A stretch of 64,000 nucleotides of DNA from Harmothoe impar (lineage: Eukaryota; Annelida; Polychaeta; Phyllodocida; Polynoidae). Shown one piece after another: positions 1 through 29,326 of this stretch. Each line of letters starts with the position of its first letter. Positions within the stretch are counted from its first letter, which is position 1. The translations under genes and the position numbers were made by a program. The notes below the pieces were generated by a model. The model was not told the origin of the DNA. It did no database searches and saw nothing but the letters and a program-made list of their open reading frames with translations. The stretch lies in NCBI GenBank assembly GCA_947462335.1, contig OX381705.1, positions 48,056,898 to 48,120,897 on the forward strand, read 5' to 3'.

Positions 1-245
1 CCCCTCAACTAGATCCATTAACCAGTCCTGTAGGCAACACTTGCTTGCTTATTATTGACCACAGTGGGATTTGGAGAGGCATAAGATCATGGGACAAGTG
101 CTGCTATTTACAATATTGGCAACAGTTCCCCTTGTTTTTGAGTCAATAATCAACACTTTCTCACCCATTTTTCGCATTGTGGGATTTGACCTTTACGTAT
201 ATCAAGAGCTTGGATATATAGTACAACCTACTCCCAATATATTTA

Positions 246-416
246 GGGGCTTTCCATAAAGTATGTACGCAAATTTTCTCCAGAAATTGAACCCCCCCAC
301 CCACCCAAAAGTTCTTGTACGCATTAAAACAAAGGGTTTATGTACGCAAAATTTTCCAGAAATTTGACCCCCCCCCCCCACCCCCCTTGGTGCGTACGTA
401 CTTTATGGAAGGCCCC
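246..416. mobile_element. MITE, 171 bp, TA-flanked, ending 7 bp before the EGF gene start
   Basis: The left end GGGGCTTTCCATAAAGTATG and the right end CATACTTTATGGAAGGCCCC-type sequence are inverted copies of about 28 bp. TA lies on both sides (244-245 and 417-418). The interior has two C-rich runs and an internal repeat of the GTACGCAAA end motif. A degenerate relative occurs at 4052-4161. There is no coding capacity. Confidence 0.75.
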
Positions 417-423
417 TAATGCA

Positions 424-18009
<17,586 letters not shown>

Positions 18010-20225
18010 AGTCTTCATTGTGGGATGAGCAATGGACAGCGGGAAAATGATGCAAGCTACACGATCCTTCTATGCGTCACACTAATTCTTCTTTTATTTA
18101 AATATTCACATAGTGTTAGGACCTTAACTATAAAGTTAGCATTCTCTCACTTTAATAAGGGATGAAAATGTATAATGAACCTGGATTGACTATTCTAGAA
18201 ATAATTCCAGAATTTATGAAAGCCTTGTTCATTATTGGATTCTATTCTAACTTTCGTAAAGTTGATATCAAAGCTGTTTCAACTGCATAGTGATTATCTG
18301 ATCTGCCTCTCTCCTGGTAAATGTACCGAAATGTACATAATTATTCTGATTGGATCCTAATTCACGTTCAATTGATATTACGGTGCTTGCTGTTTTTAAT
18401 GTTCCTATCACTGTACATAAGCTATGGGCAACTTAAATACCAATTCCCTTTTTATACATTTTTTCTTAGATAACATTTTGCTACTTTCACAAATCGTATA
18501 GTTAATTTGCAATTTCATTGTTATATATATTTTTGTCTCCAATGACATCTCCTGCTACTTTAACATATCACATGAGTAGTTCTGGGCGTGTATCTTAACC
18601 TGGATGACTATTAAAATTGTAAACCATGTCCTATAGATGACCCAGGATGTCTTATGTATCTACTTACACAAACAACACAATACAGTTGTCATTATCAGTT
18701 ATACACCTAATAGTGAAATAAACAATATAGTCTTTTCTCAAATAAAAAGCGATAGCTAAACTAAAGACTAGAACTAAGTATCTTAAGGCTATAATGTCGG
18801 ATATTGGTTCAACACTGAATTCCCACTAGATCATTAGTTAGAAGGAGATTAACACAATATAGAGTTAAACCTATTCAATAACCCAGTTAGATTATACGTT
18901 AGTGTAGAGCTAGTATTCAATCAAGAGTTTAACAGAGTAAAATGTAGACTACCATAGTACCAACATAATTCCCTCCCATACTTCCTCTTTAAACGGAATT
19001 CTTGATATTATTATTATAATAATAATGTAGAAAAATCAACAGCTAGTTGTCATGGTAATAGAGCTGATTGATCAGATCAAGAGTGTATACAATTTCGATG
19101 AAGTGAGTTCTAAACACAGAGTGTTATTTTGATGTGACATCTTTGCCCTTGACATATTAAGCTATATTATTGTGCCGATCTGGATTTATTCTGTTTATGA
19201 TGATAAGTGCCATTCGACATTCCCGTACGATTATATACTTAATCTTCTGTGCCCTATAGCCCAAATAATATATTTCCTAATAATATGATCTTCTACGAAA
19301 ATAATGTTATGTACTGCAATTAGCTGGCTTCATTAAGACCATCCACACGTACAGTACTCTTAATGCGTATTTTAGGCTAAACGGCTTTTCTACGAATACG
19401 TATTTATGGTTTATACATTCCAATGGACCATCTTGCACATAGGAGCATCAGGGGCTACATGTGTTGTGCAAAACCATGCACCATTATAGAAAATGATAAA
19501 ATAAAGTTTTAAAGTAAGATCTTATGTCTCCCTTTCGCCTAGGGGATATTAAATTTTCACTATTATTGTTGCCCTTACAAGCTGGCAAAACCTTGTAAAT
19601 TTGTGACCAGTGGTCATACATTGTATCCTGTTCATAGTATTAAAATGTAAAAATCATAGTGGATAGATATTATCACTTGAAATAACGTTTCCATTTACAT
19701 TTTATCTGTATTCATGGTTGGTAATCGTAACATGCATGTGGGCCTAATTCCCTTGTTGGTAGCTAAATCAGGATATTCCCAAATTAGACATTGCCGTCAT
19801 TGTCTTTGGCGTGTTACTGCTTTGTGAAACATTGAGATAATGTGTATCATCTCCATTTAAAATTTTATGGATCCCAAGGTGTAACAGTTGTGGCTAAGTT
19901 GTGCCTAATGAGGGATGCCTAATATAACATTATTTAGACATTTTAATAAAGAAAATATGGCTGTCTAATACAATACTGTTTGTTCTCTTTACGTGTCAGT
20001 TCACCTCTTTGAATGGAGGCATTATGCTTATTACTTCATTGAGCTTGTTGTCACATGTATTCTAACAAAATACTTTTCTTTAAAAAGGACCATCAATCTA
20101 AGTGTATACATAGGCCAAGCCCGAGGCCCCTGTGACATCAGATTGGAGCAATACTGTTGGCGACTTGTAGACTTTTAGACCAATATTTGACTATTACATG
20201 TATAATATACCATATAATATAGTAT
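18010..20225. other. 3' UTR and AT-rich intergenic DNA
   Basis: No reading frame with splice support. The sequence is plain AT-rich DNA without an obvious repeat structure apart from the polyadenylation candidates. Confidence 0.6.
18717..18722 (+). terminator. Candidate polyadenylation signal of the EGF gene
   Basis: AATAAA lies 708 bp after the stop codon at 18009. Another AATAAA occurs at 19500-19505, which would give a 3' UTR of about 1.5 kb. Transcript data are needed to choose. Confidence 0.4.
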
Positions 20226-21826
20226 CCCAGCAAATTCGGGTCGTCATGCTCCATGTTTGGTGATCCATGGTGAGTGGACTTTGAGTGATAACGCACTGTG
20301 TCATCTTGAGTGATCTTCTGTCAACTCTCACTTAAAATGGCCCATCATCACCAATGTCTCACACATGATTCTCACTCACTGAGTGAGTATGGGTCACCTA
20401 TTGTCAGCTCTCACTCAGCATGGCCAGTCATCACCCATGTTGCCAGCATTGTCCTCACTCACTGCTTGACTATGCACCATTCACTGTCAGCTCTCACTCA
20501 GCATGACAAGTCATCACCCATGTTGCCAACGTGGTTCTCACTCACTGTGTGATTATGTGCCACCCCTTGTCAACACTCACTCATGATAGAGATCCCTCAC
20601 CAGGATGAAGAGACCAAGGAAGTTGTATGGATGCATGCTGTTTGTACTTTGCAGATAGGACATAGACATTAAATGTTGATTTGATTGGTCTTACCCCATA
20701 TATGAACCAGCTTACTTATATAATTGTAAACATTATGAAAGAAGAGAACATAATGATAGTCAACAATATGATTTTAGATTCATTATTAAGACATAATAGA
20801 CAATTTCATTTGTCTATGGGATATAGCATTGATTTGGAAACATTTATATTTTACACAGTATTAGGACTTTGATTGACCTTAGTCTGTCAGGAATCTGAAA
20901 ATATGATGTTCAGTGACCATTATGGTAGCACACTATCATGAGGAACTGCTAGAAATACTTAATAGGAAGGTAAAACAGATGTTGCAGTGAGTGATAATAC
21001 GGGCACATGCTACATCTGAACAAGCATGGCAGGTTATGACACATGAGTGCCTGTGGGTCACTCCCTGGCAGCTCTCACTCAGCATGACTCATCATCACCC
21101 AACATGACACACTATGTAAGTTCCTGCGTTCTGATTGGTCCATTTCAAATTTCCCGCCATTTCCTTTGTTCTCAGTGCATAGCATCTAGCATTCACAACA
21201 GACAGACAGAGACAGGCAAGGAGAACAGATGTATAAGGTGGGTTGTCCTACAGTACTCCTAGTGTGAATTCTACTTACATATGATTGTGAATTCTACAGT
21301 AGCATAAATTACTGTTGTCTACTATGTCTTTAATCATCTCTAATATATTTATATTTATTCATTTCAGAATAAAAGGAATTCAAGGGACCTTATATCTATA
21401 TATACAACAGACACAAGAATAGAAGATGAAAATGGAGCCAATAATAGAGATGTAACCACACAAGAAACTGCATGGACATGGAAACAGGACCAAACAACTT
21501 AATTGATGATATTAATAAAGTAAACATTTAATAAACAATGTATGATTGCTGGTGAGGCTGCCTCATGACACATGTGTGAGTGTGGGTGAGGCTGGGTGAT
21601 GACACATGTGTGAGTGTGGGTGAGGCTGGGTGATGACACATGTGTGAGCATGAGTGAGACCAGGTGATGACACATGTGTGAGTGTGAGTGAGGCCAGGTG
21701 ATGACACATGGGTGAGTGTGAGTGAAGCTGGGTTATCACTCACACTATGTGACTCATTTTTGATTCAAACAACGCATGGGTGAGGGGCTGCCAACCTATC
21801 ACCCACAGTGGCTCATATTTGCTGGG
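20226..21826. mobile_element. 1.6-kb foldback element with (TCACTCA)-type minisatellite arms
   Basis: The ends CCCAGCAAAT and ATTTGCTGGG are inverted copies. The left part (20300-20590) repeats CTCTCACTCAGCATG(N) CAGTCATCACCCATGTTG. The right part (21550-21800) repeats the inverse, GGGTGATGACACATGTGTGA, about five times at roughly 38 bp. The CCCAG..CTGGG ends and minisatellite interior resemble the element at 60483-62770. A clear target duplication was not found. Confidence 0.7.
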
Positions 21827-22091
21827 ATAGGAAAGTGCTTTGGTGATCTGGGCCCGTTTACTTTTCATACCTCAGAGAGGTAGGGGGCATAGGCATTTCT
21901 CTAATTTAATAGGCAGCTTAGTGACATGATGAACAAAGAAGTTACATCACATAGGTTATGATTCCTAAATTCAGCCGAAATAAAGAGAATTGAAGAGATA
22001 AATAGTTATACAATGTAGTTTGTGGAAAAAAAAAGCTATGCCCACCAGATTACCCATATATCCGACCCCGGATAACCGATCACTGATGTAT

Positions 22092-22306
22092 TATGGGTGT
22101 GGACCACTAAATTCGACATGGCGACATGGGCCCTTTTTGGCTTAGTGACATGTGACATGAGGAATATATGAGATAATGACATGGGACATAGCCTTTTCTT
22201 AAAATCGACATGGTGACATAGACATTTCTTAAAATCGACAGGGCGACATGGCCATTTCTTAAAATCGACAGGGAAAATCGGGACCCCCCATCCAGACCCC
22301 CTGTAT
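22092..22306. repeat. Dispersed GACATGG-type repeat, copy 1
   Basis: Begins TATGGGTGTGGACCACTAAA, repeats the motif CGACATGG(N)CATTTCTTAAAATC several times, and ends GGACCCCCCATCCAGACCCC. Copies 2 and 3 share the same start, interior and end. The two ends are weakly inverse to each other, which suggests an old non-autonomous element. Confidence 0.75.
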
Positions 22307-22440
22307 TGGACAAGCAGAATTTAAATAATTGAGCGAAAGATTTAAGAAGGCCTTATAGACTAATAAAAGGATGCATTTATGTCAGCATGGAGCACTAACG
22401 GCATTATACACAGTTTTTTGTATGCTCAAGCAGCCAAAAA

Positions 22441-22772
22441 CGATTTTATTCGTCATTTTTATTTTTTCCACAAATAATTATGTGGAATGTGTATTGCGGA
22501 CATCCGCAAATTTGTGGAGAAACAGCACCCATGCCTGCGGACTACGGACGTTTAAATGTGTATCATACAGACTTTGGCTAAAGTGTTTCTGGTCATCAAA
22601 TTCTGCATAATGCAGACGTCCGTATTCAAATGGGGCCGGGGACGTCTGTATTTATATGTATAAGTACCATTTGTGCTAAAAGAAACGATTTAGTTTATCA
22701 TATTTATTTTCTCCACAAACGGAATGTGTTGTCCGCAAGTTGCCGACGTCCGTATTTTGTGGAGAAACAGCA
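22441..22772 (+). repeat. Two direct copies of a 90-bp unit about 240 bp apart
   Basis: Both copies run from CGATTT(A/T) through TTATTTT(C/T)TCCACAAA to TTGTGGAGAAACAGCACCC (22441-22531 and 22686-22772), with diverged GACGTCCG-type sequence between. Confidence 0.7.
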
Positions 22773-23499
22773 CCCTGCTGCTTGATGATATACAATCATC
22801 TTCTAAGGCTATTATTTGAGAAACCTTTTTAGTATTACTACACTTGTTATAAGCAGCCACAAACCTAATGCATTTTCAAAGATTTTGCGAGCACTTTTAA
22901 TTTCGGGCAGATCACAGTATGATAGTGGTAGTACATGCATTGCTTAATATTTTGTGTACAGTGTGTCCACCCCATTATTGTTTGACGACTTCTTACCCCT
23001 ATAACTGTTCATAAACTGTCCTGCATAAAATTAAAATCTATGTGCAGCTTTGTGAACATACTTCTTATACGGTAATTATTGGGAGAGTGTTTGCGACCTA
23101 GATACTCCCTCTCCCCTATGCATATTTCAAATCATCCCGATGGGTTTTAATAATATCACACTTGTCGAAATTGTCTGAGTCATCTATTTACTGGATGTAT
23201 TTTTGAATATGCATATCAGAAAGCCTCCTCTTTATGAGGGATTTAAAACGTTTAACTACTGATACAACCAAATACCATCAATCAGCCGGCTGGTAAAAGT
23301 TAATAGAGCACTTGCACATGCCCCATGATGTTATTTTTCGACTGTGAGTGTGAAGGGCATTCAGCGCACCCTCAACGATGTTCTAGTCCTATAGATAGCG
23401 CCACCAGTATCAGTGCACTGGCTGCCATCTTGTGATACCAGAAGATACCAAGGCATATTTGTAAACAACAGGCACCCTCAAATCGTACCAGTTTTGAAG

Positions 23500-23578
23500 A
23501 TGAAATCAGCTAATTCCTTTATGACCAGGTATCTCCTACCTTACCTGTATGGTCTTTGGATGTGCCTGACTACCATAG
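23500..23578 (+). CDS. Exon 1 of the GH-D-like gene: signal peptide
   Basis: Encodes a hydrophobic leader whose core is RYLLPYLYGLWMCLTTI, ending in phase 1 at GTAAGT. The open frame extends upstream to ATG at 23413, which would add 29 charged residues before the leader. I chose 23500 because a signal peptide should be close to the N terminus. The next exon supplies IQVLPLQTASSPAFEVRTSP. Confidence 0.75.
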
Positions 23579-26500
23579 GTAAGTATGCGTTGGTTACCTG
23601 TGCCAAAGAAGCTTAGAAGCATCCACCTGATCTGGGCACCATCCAGCATGAGATGACATAGTAGCCTACTTCTTCAAGTTCAAGAGCTTGTAAGATTGTC
23701 TTCCCCAGTCTCATTTCTATGCAGACACGAAGTAAACGTTGAACCTACCATAGGTTGAATCATAGCCATACGTAGAATAATATCCAGTAGTAGTTAATAT
23801 TATGTCATGTCATACTCATCATTGTAGATAACATGCTCATCATTAATTGTAATATGGGTGTGGACCACCAAATTCGACATGGCAACATGGCTATTTCTTA
23901 TATTCGACAATCGACATGAGGCCTAGTGACATGCGACATGAGGCTCAAAAAACATAGTGACAGGCACCATGAGCAGTTCTTAAAATCGACATGGGACATG
24001 GCCATTATTAAGCGACATTGACATGCGACATGGCCATTTTTTAAGATCGAATATCGACATGGGGACCCCCCATCCAGACCCATCTGGGACCAGACCCCCT
24101 GTAATAACAATTTAATACCGGATACCATTGCACTACTGCTTTCAGTCATCCAGGTCCTACCACTTCAGACGGCGTCTTCCCCCGCCTTTGAAGTAAGGAC
24201 TTCTCCAGGTGGCAGCTATGAGGTGGTGGTACAAGGCAAACCATGGTTACATAGTGATGACATCTTCCTCCGGACTCAGCACACACTATGGACAACACAT
24301 GATGACTCATTGGTGTTGTGTGGCACACGTGGACACAGCTCAGGGAAGGACAAGCTTGGGAGGTATTAAAGATGTACCAGTTTTGAAGATGAAGATGTAC
24401 AGTAGCCTCATGTTCTCATATGTGGCTCCAGATAGGTCAAAAGCGACCTGGGCTGTTTTGGTGGCGACTTCCGACCTAAAGCAATAATGATAAGCGACCT
24501 GGCGACTTTTGGATAAAATTCACTATAGATTAAAGGGTCCAGAAATGCGACTTTTCGACCTGGACCCCTTCATGTAGTAGGTAAAAAGCAGACAAAATAT
24601 ATTTGTCTAAACTCCTCAGACCGTAGTCTAACATTTCCCGCTATGCCCTGTTAAATAATAAGATGTATCTTGAATGTTGAGAAAAGATATATAAGTAAAT
24701 CATCATAATACGGTATTGTGTTTCCGTCATCTGTCACCCATTTCCTCCAAACCTGCCTTGAATGCACTCCTTGCCGAGGAACCTCGCAGGCTCTTGCCTA
24801 TAGGGGCCAAATGGGGGTTCGAGCTGAGGGCCGGAGTGCCCCTTGCCCCCGGGCTTAAAGCATTGGTATCGGAATACCGAATCAGAAGGTCATCCTGGGA
24901 TCGAAGCACAGGTACCTTAATTAATTAAGGACTTTTAAATGCACAACCTGCATAACGTGTTGACCTACTACTGCAATACTTATATTATATATTGCTAGGT
25001 GGGATAGTTTCAACTATGGATATCGACTCAAGTCAGCTGCCCCATGCGTGATGAATGTCAGCATCAAATCATACCCAGAGAAAAACATGGCCATATTCTC
25101 ACAGGTAAGGATATCAGGGGTCCTATATTCTCCTGGACATATAATCTATAACGCTTGAAATATATCATTGTAATCCAACTCCACAATTGAATTCTGTTCA
25201 TGACAACCAGTCAGTTTCATATCTATTTAAACCAAGTCTCCTAATATATTTTCAATCTGCATATATTTATCAGCATCATAGGATGAAACACGGATTTATT
25301 GTAATTCTCCTATGTGTGCGGCGAATAACGTTCTGTTACAGAACTATTCCGTACATTAAACAAATTCAAATTCAATCGTTGATTTAACAATCCTCTTCAT
25401 AGATTGTTCGGTCACTGACTTATTCCTTATGACCACTGTTCTCTACAGACCTTTCCATATGGATTACACAATACCAGTAGTGGGGATATGAATGCTGTTG
25501 TCAGCAGTTTCCCATCCTTCAGCGTTGATGGTGATGGTTCACTCGGTGTGCTGTCATTTGGAGGGCTATTCTCATGGATAGGGCTACAGACTCAAAGGTA
25601 GAAATACAGAGTGATACATGTATAGATGTAGGAGTTATATAGGCCTACTGGATGGATTATGCAAAAATTATGTCTACTTTCCCTTCTACACATCATACAC
25701 TTATAACATAAATGCTAAATTGCCGGCTGTATCTGGTGTTAATATTGATTGTAATTATGTTTGTTTATATGAAGCCCTTAAATAAGTATATTCCATCCGG
25801 GTAACCTCGTCAACTCAAATGCGGGACTTGACTCGGTCATTTTGGACCACTTCACATGGTGGGTGTATCCTCGCACGCCCTTTTACAGCCAAGCCTCTGT
25901 ACACATACACTACAGAATATAGTCCCCCAATTTTACCCCCAGAAATATCGTATTCTTCACTAAATAGTGACAGTATTCGATTCAATTCACCTGGGAATAC
26001 TATATTCTGAAAGAATATGTCACAATATAGGTCTGTGAATATCACTTTTAAAGCTAAATTCGGTCCACAAATTTGGGCATGGCAGTTGGGATTTCGAAAT
26101 GTTGTTTAGGCCAAAAAAAAAAAAAGGTTTGTTTCAGGTCACCTGACCGACCCTATCTAAATAGGGCCGACCCTACGTTTTTTTATGCAATTTTGAAGAA
26201 ATTTTTATATTTTTATAATTTTTTGGGGTCAATTTAAGGTCCACAAAATTTTGGGAAAAAACTCCACATTTTTTCACTTTTTTAGGTCAATTTTGGAGGG
26301 GAAGTAAAAAAAAAAAAGTAAAAAAAAAATAAAAAAATCCGACCTACCGACCCTAGAGTTTCTTCCCATGTTACCTGAAACAAACCTTTTTTTTTATTTG
26401 GCCTTACAAACAAGGCAAGCTGTCAAACTTGGCACAGGCTATTTGACATAGAATATGAGCCATTTTCGGTAAGATATTGACAAATGAATGTTGTCTTATG

Positions 26501-29283
26501 CAGATTATATCTAGATATGTGGGTGACAATGTCTGTATGAAATATTAGAAAATCTGACAGATCCGCGCACATGGGAAGTAGTCCGGACCCTCATGTAAGA
26601 GAAAGGTTCCCGTATTAGAACTTGAGCTTGTAAGTGTGAGTATATTCATGGTGGAAAGTACTTCCATGAACCTAACTGACCACTGGAAGTACTAGTACTT
26701 GGTGTTAATTTCTGAACACAATTTGACAGTGTACTCTTTGTCTTATGTATCTGACATTGCTACTCAATGTATACTTATACAGTTACCAACTAATGCTTTG
26801 ATTTAGAAAAAATAGACAATGGCCACGTTATTGATGTATACGTCATCAATTTACAATTTACAGGTTTACCAAGGGGCTGAATATAACAGATGGCATGGGA
26901 AGTGGACCACTTGTATTATTCGACAAAGCTGGTTCCGCTTTGATCGTGTCAACGTTCTCCGAATTCATGTCTTCTTCCATGTGGTATAATCAACAGCGAG
27001 AGAGCTTACATTGGGGAGTAATGGGTAAAGCCGCAAGGATACCGACCGCATTTACCACTGAAACGATTATATTCTATAGTCAGGAGGGTATAAATCAGGT
27101 AAGATTAACCCACCAATATCTTTATATCTGTAGACATATAAGATAGATGAAGCCATGAGATGATTACATCATATGATGTTTAAACTTTTCAAATTAGCAT
27201 GAGATGATATTGAACTTTCCTTTCAAATACTAAAGTCATACAATATGATGGTTATTAAGAGCTATCCATTCACATGCTAAATTACAAGACTGCCCATCTA
27301 TGATATCCTTGCAGGCCATGTCTGGATGGGGAGACGTATTACGTTTTTGGTATGGAAAAGATGTAACACGGCAGAGAAAAGACCTCACCATCTCCCACCT
27401 AGGTTACTACACAGACAACGGTTAGTTTTACCCAACTCTGACCTTGGCATTCCCCCCAAATTCAGTAGAAAACTAGAAATACAGTGTACCCTGATAAGAA
27501 CATTGCTCCCTGACAGTTTCTACATGTTTGACTAGAGGGGTCATTTACTATCCTGAGCCCCTGTGGGATATGTCACCACCCCCTGGGAATAATACATGTC
27601 AACACACTCAGAAAGGTCAGCGTCATTGTCGCTAAAACCACTCTCACCTGAAAGTCAGGCACTGCCTAAGGGGCTCGTGACTGTAAGGACATGTGCATAA
27701 TGTATATGTTCTATATTGAATTTCCATTATTATTTAAGGTGCCTACTATTACCATAACTTGCAACCACCCTTTGACAACTATGAACAGTTGATGATAGCC
27801 AAAGCAGGCAATAGGAGCATACCTTACAGGTAAGGGATTATACTATGTATTGTCACATAACAAACGATGTACCTAGGTATCTATAACATAATGAAAGGGA
27901 AAACTAGATATATGAAACTAGCAGTGCAAGAATATCCCCTATCGAATGACTGAATGATGGTGGTGTTACAGCAGCTTAAAGGGACTCGCTACTTGTCGCA
28001 GGATTACTGATGTTCTATTGACCTTTGCATATAACTCAGGATTATGTCAGTTTGATTTATTATCTAATAGAAAATAAAGAAATAGTAGTGAATACAAATA
28101 GTTGATTTAGGGAAAGTGGTCTATGTAGGAATATGAATACAGCTTAAAGAATACTTTTCATGAGCTTCGATTTTTGCCACCAGGTGGCTTCTGTGTAGGA
28201 ACCAGCAATTCCCTTTAAAGTGGGTATATCCGCCTTAAATATGTTCCAAATACTGTAAAAAGTATATCTATTATCTATGGATTGGGATACATTAGAATGG
28301 TATGGATCCATGAAAAGTGGGAGCTCAGAAAGGGGGTCCCATGGGATCGTCTTTGCATAGATATGTCTAGGTAAAAAATAGCTAAACCCCATTGGAACAT
28401 ATGTTCTCAAACTTCATTGATATTCATAGGCTTTACCTATCACATGAAAGACTACCATCACAGACATTGAAGTGGAGTTTTGACTATGGTACAGTTAAGC
28501 TTTTTTTTACCTTTAGGTATCTTCAATATGATGACTGGTGGTACTACATCAAAGGACCTGGCTATGGGGCCACTGTCCGGTGGGAGGCCATGCATGATAT
28601 ATTTCCTCATGGGCTTGAGTAAGTTCCACCAGCGGTATAGTATAATAATATCATAGTATAGTAAAAATCCTACATTATGCTACATTATTGTATAACACAG
28701 CTTATCATGGTAAAAATCGACCTTTCCCTTCTATCTCATTGGTCCAGAATAGCATAAGATTGAATTTATAACTCAAATATAAAGTATTTATGTAAATGGC
28801 ACCTACTATTGTTCTTTACAGCTGGTTATACAACAAAACGGGTTTACCAGTGCTAGCACACAATAGATACTGGTTAGTACCCTAATACATAATACTGTCT
28901 ATATATTCAATATAAAGGTATAACAATGCTACTCTAGGGATCATATATTTCGCAATACAGGAAAAATTACTCTAAGTAAAATTCTCTCGCTCTGGCTTTT
29001 GGTGGCATTCTACACATACAAGCAAATTAGAGCTATGGCATGGCCATATTGTATAGCGAACACTATGAACTGCTTGTACATATTATTTTGTGTCAGAGGG
29101 ATATTGCATTTGGTCCTTCCTACAGGTCAAGCACGACACCTTATGCTAAATCGAATGGAGGCGAATTTGAGTTCATCACTTACCAAGGTCACTCAATGCC
29201 GGTGGAACAGGTAGGGTGTATTATAGAACTGCATGTCAGATTTTCCAAACCATTGACAAAATCCTTTACAATCACTCCCCCAT

Positions 29284-29326
<43 letters not shown>

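Noticed and set aside
71..259. Hydrophobic N-terminus-like frame (MGQVLLFTILATVPLVFES) as first exon of the EGF gene
   Set aside because: No good donor in the needed phase before 245; the start at 424 gives a complete signal peptide in one exon. It stays a possible alternative only.
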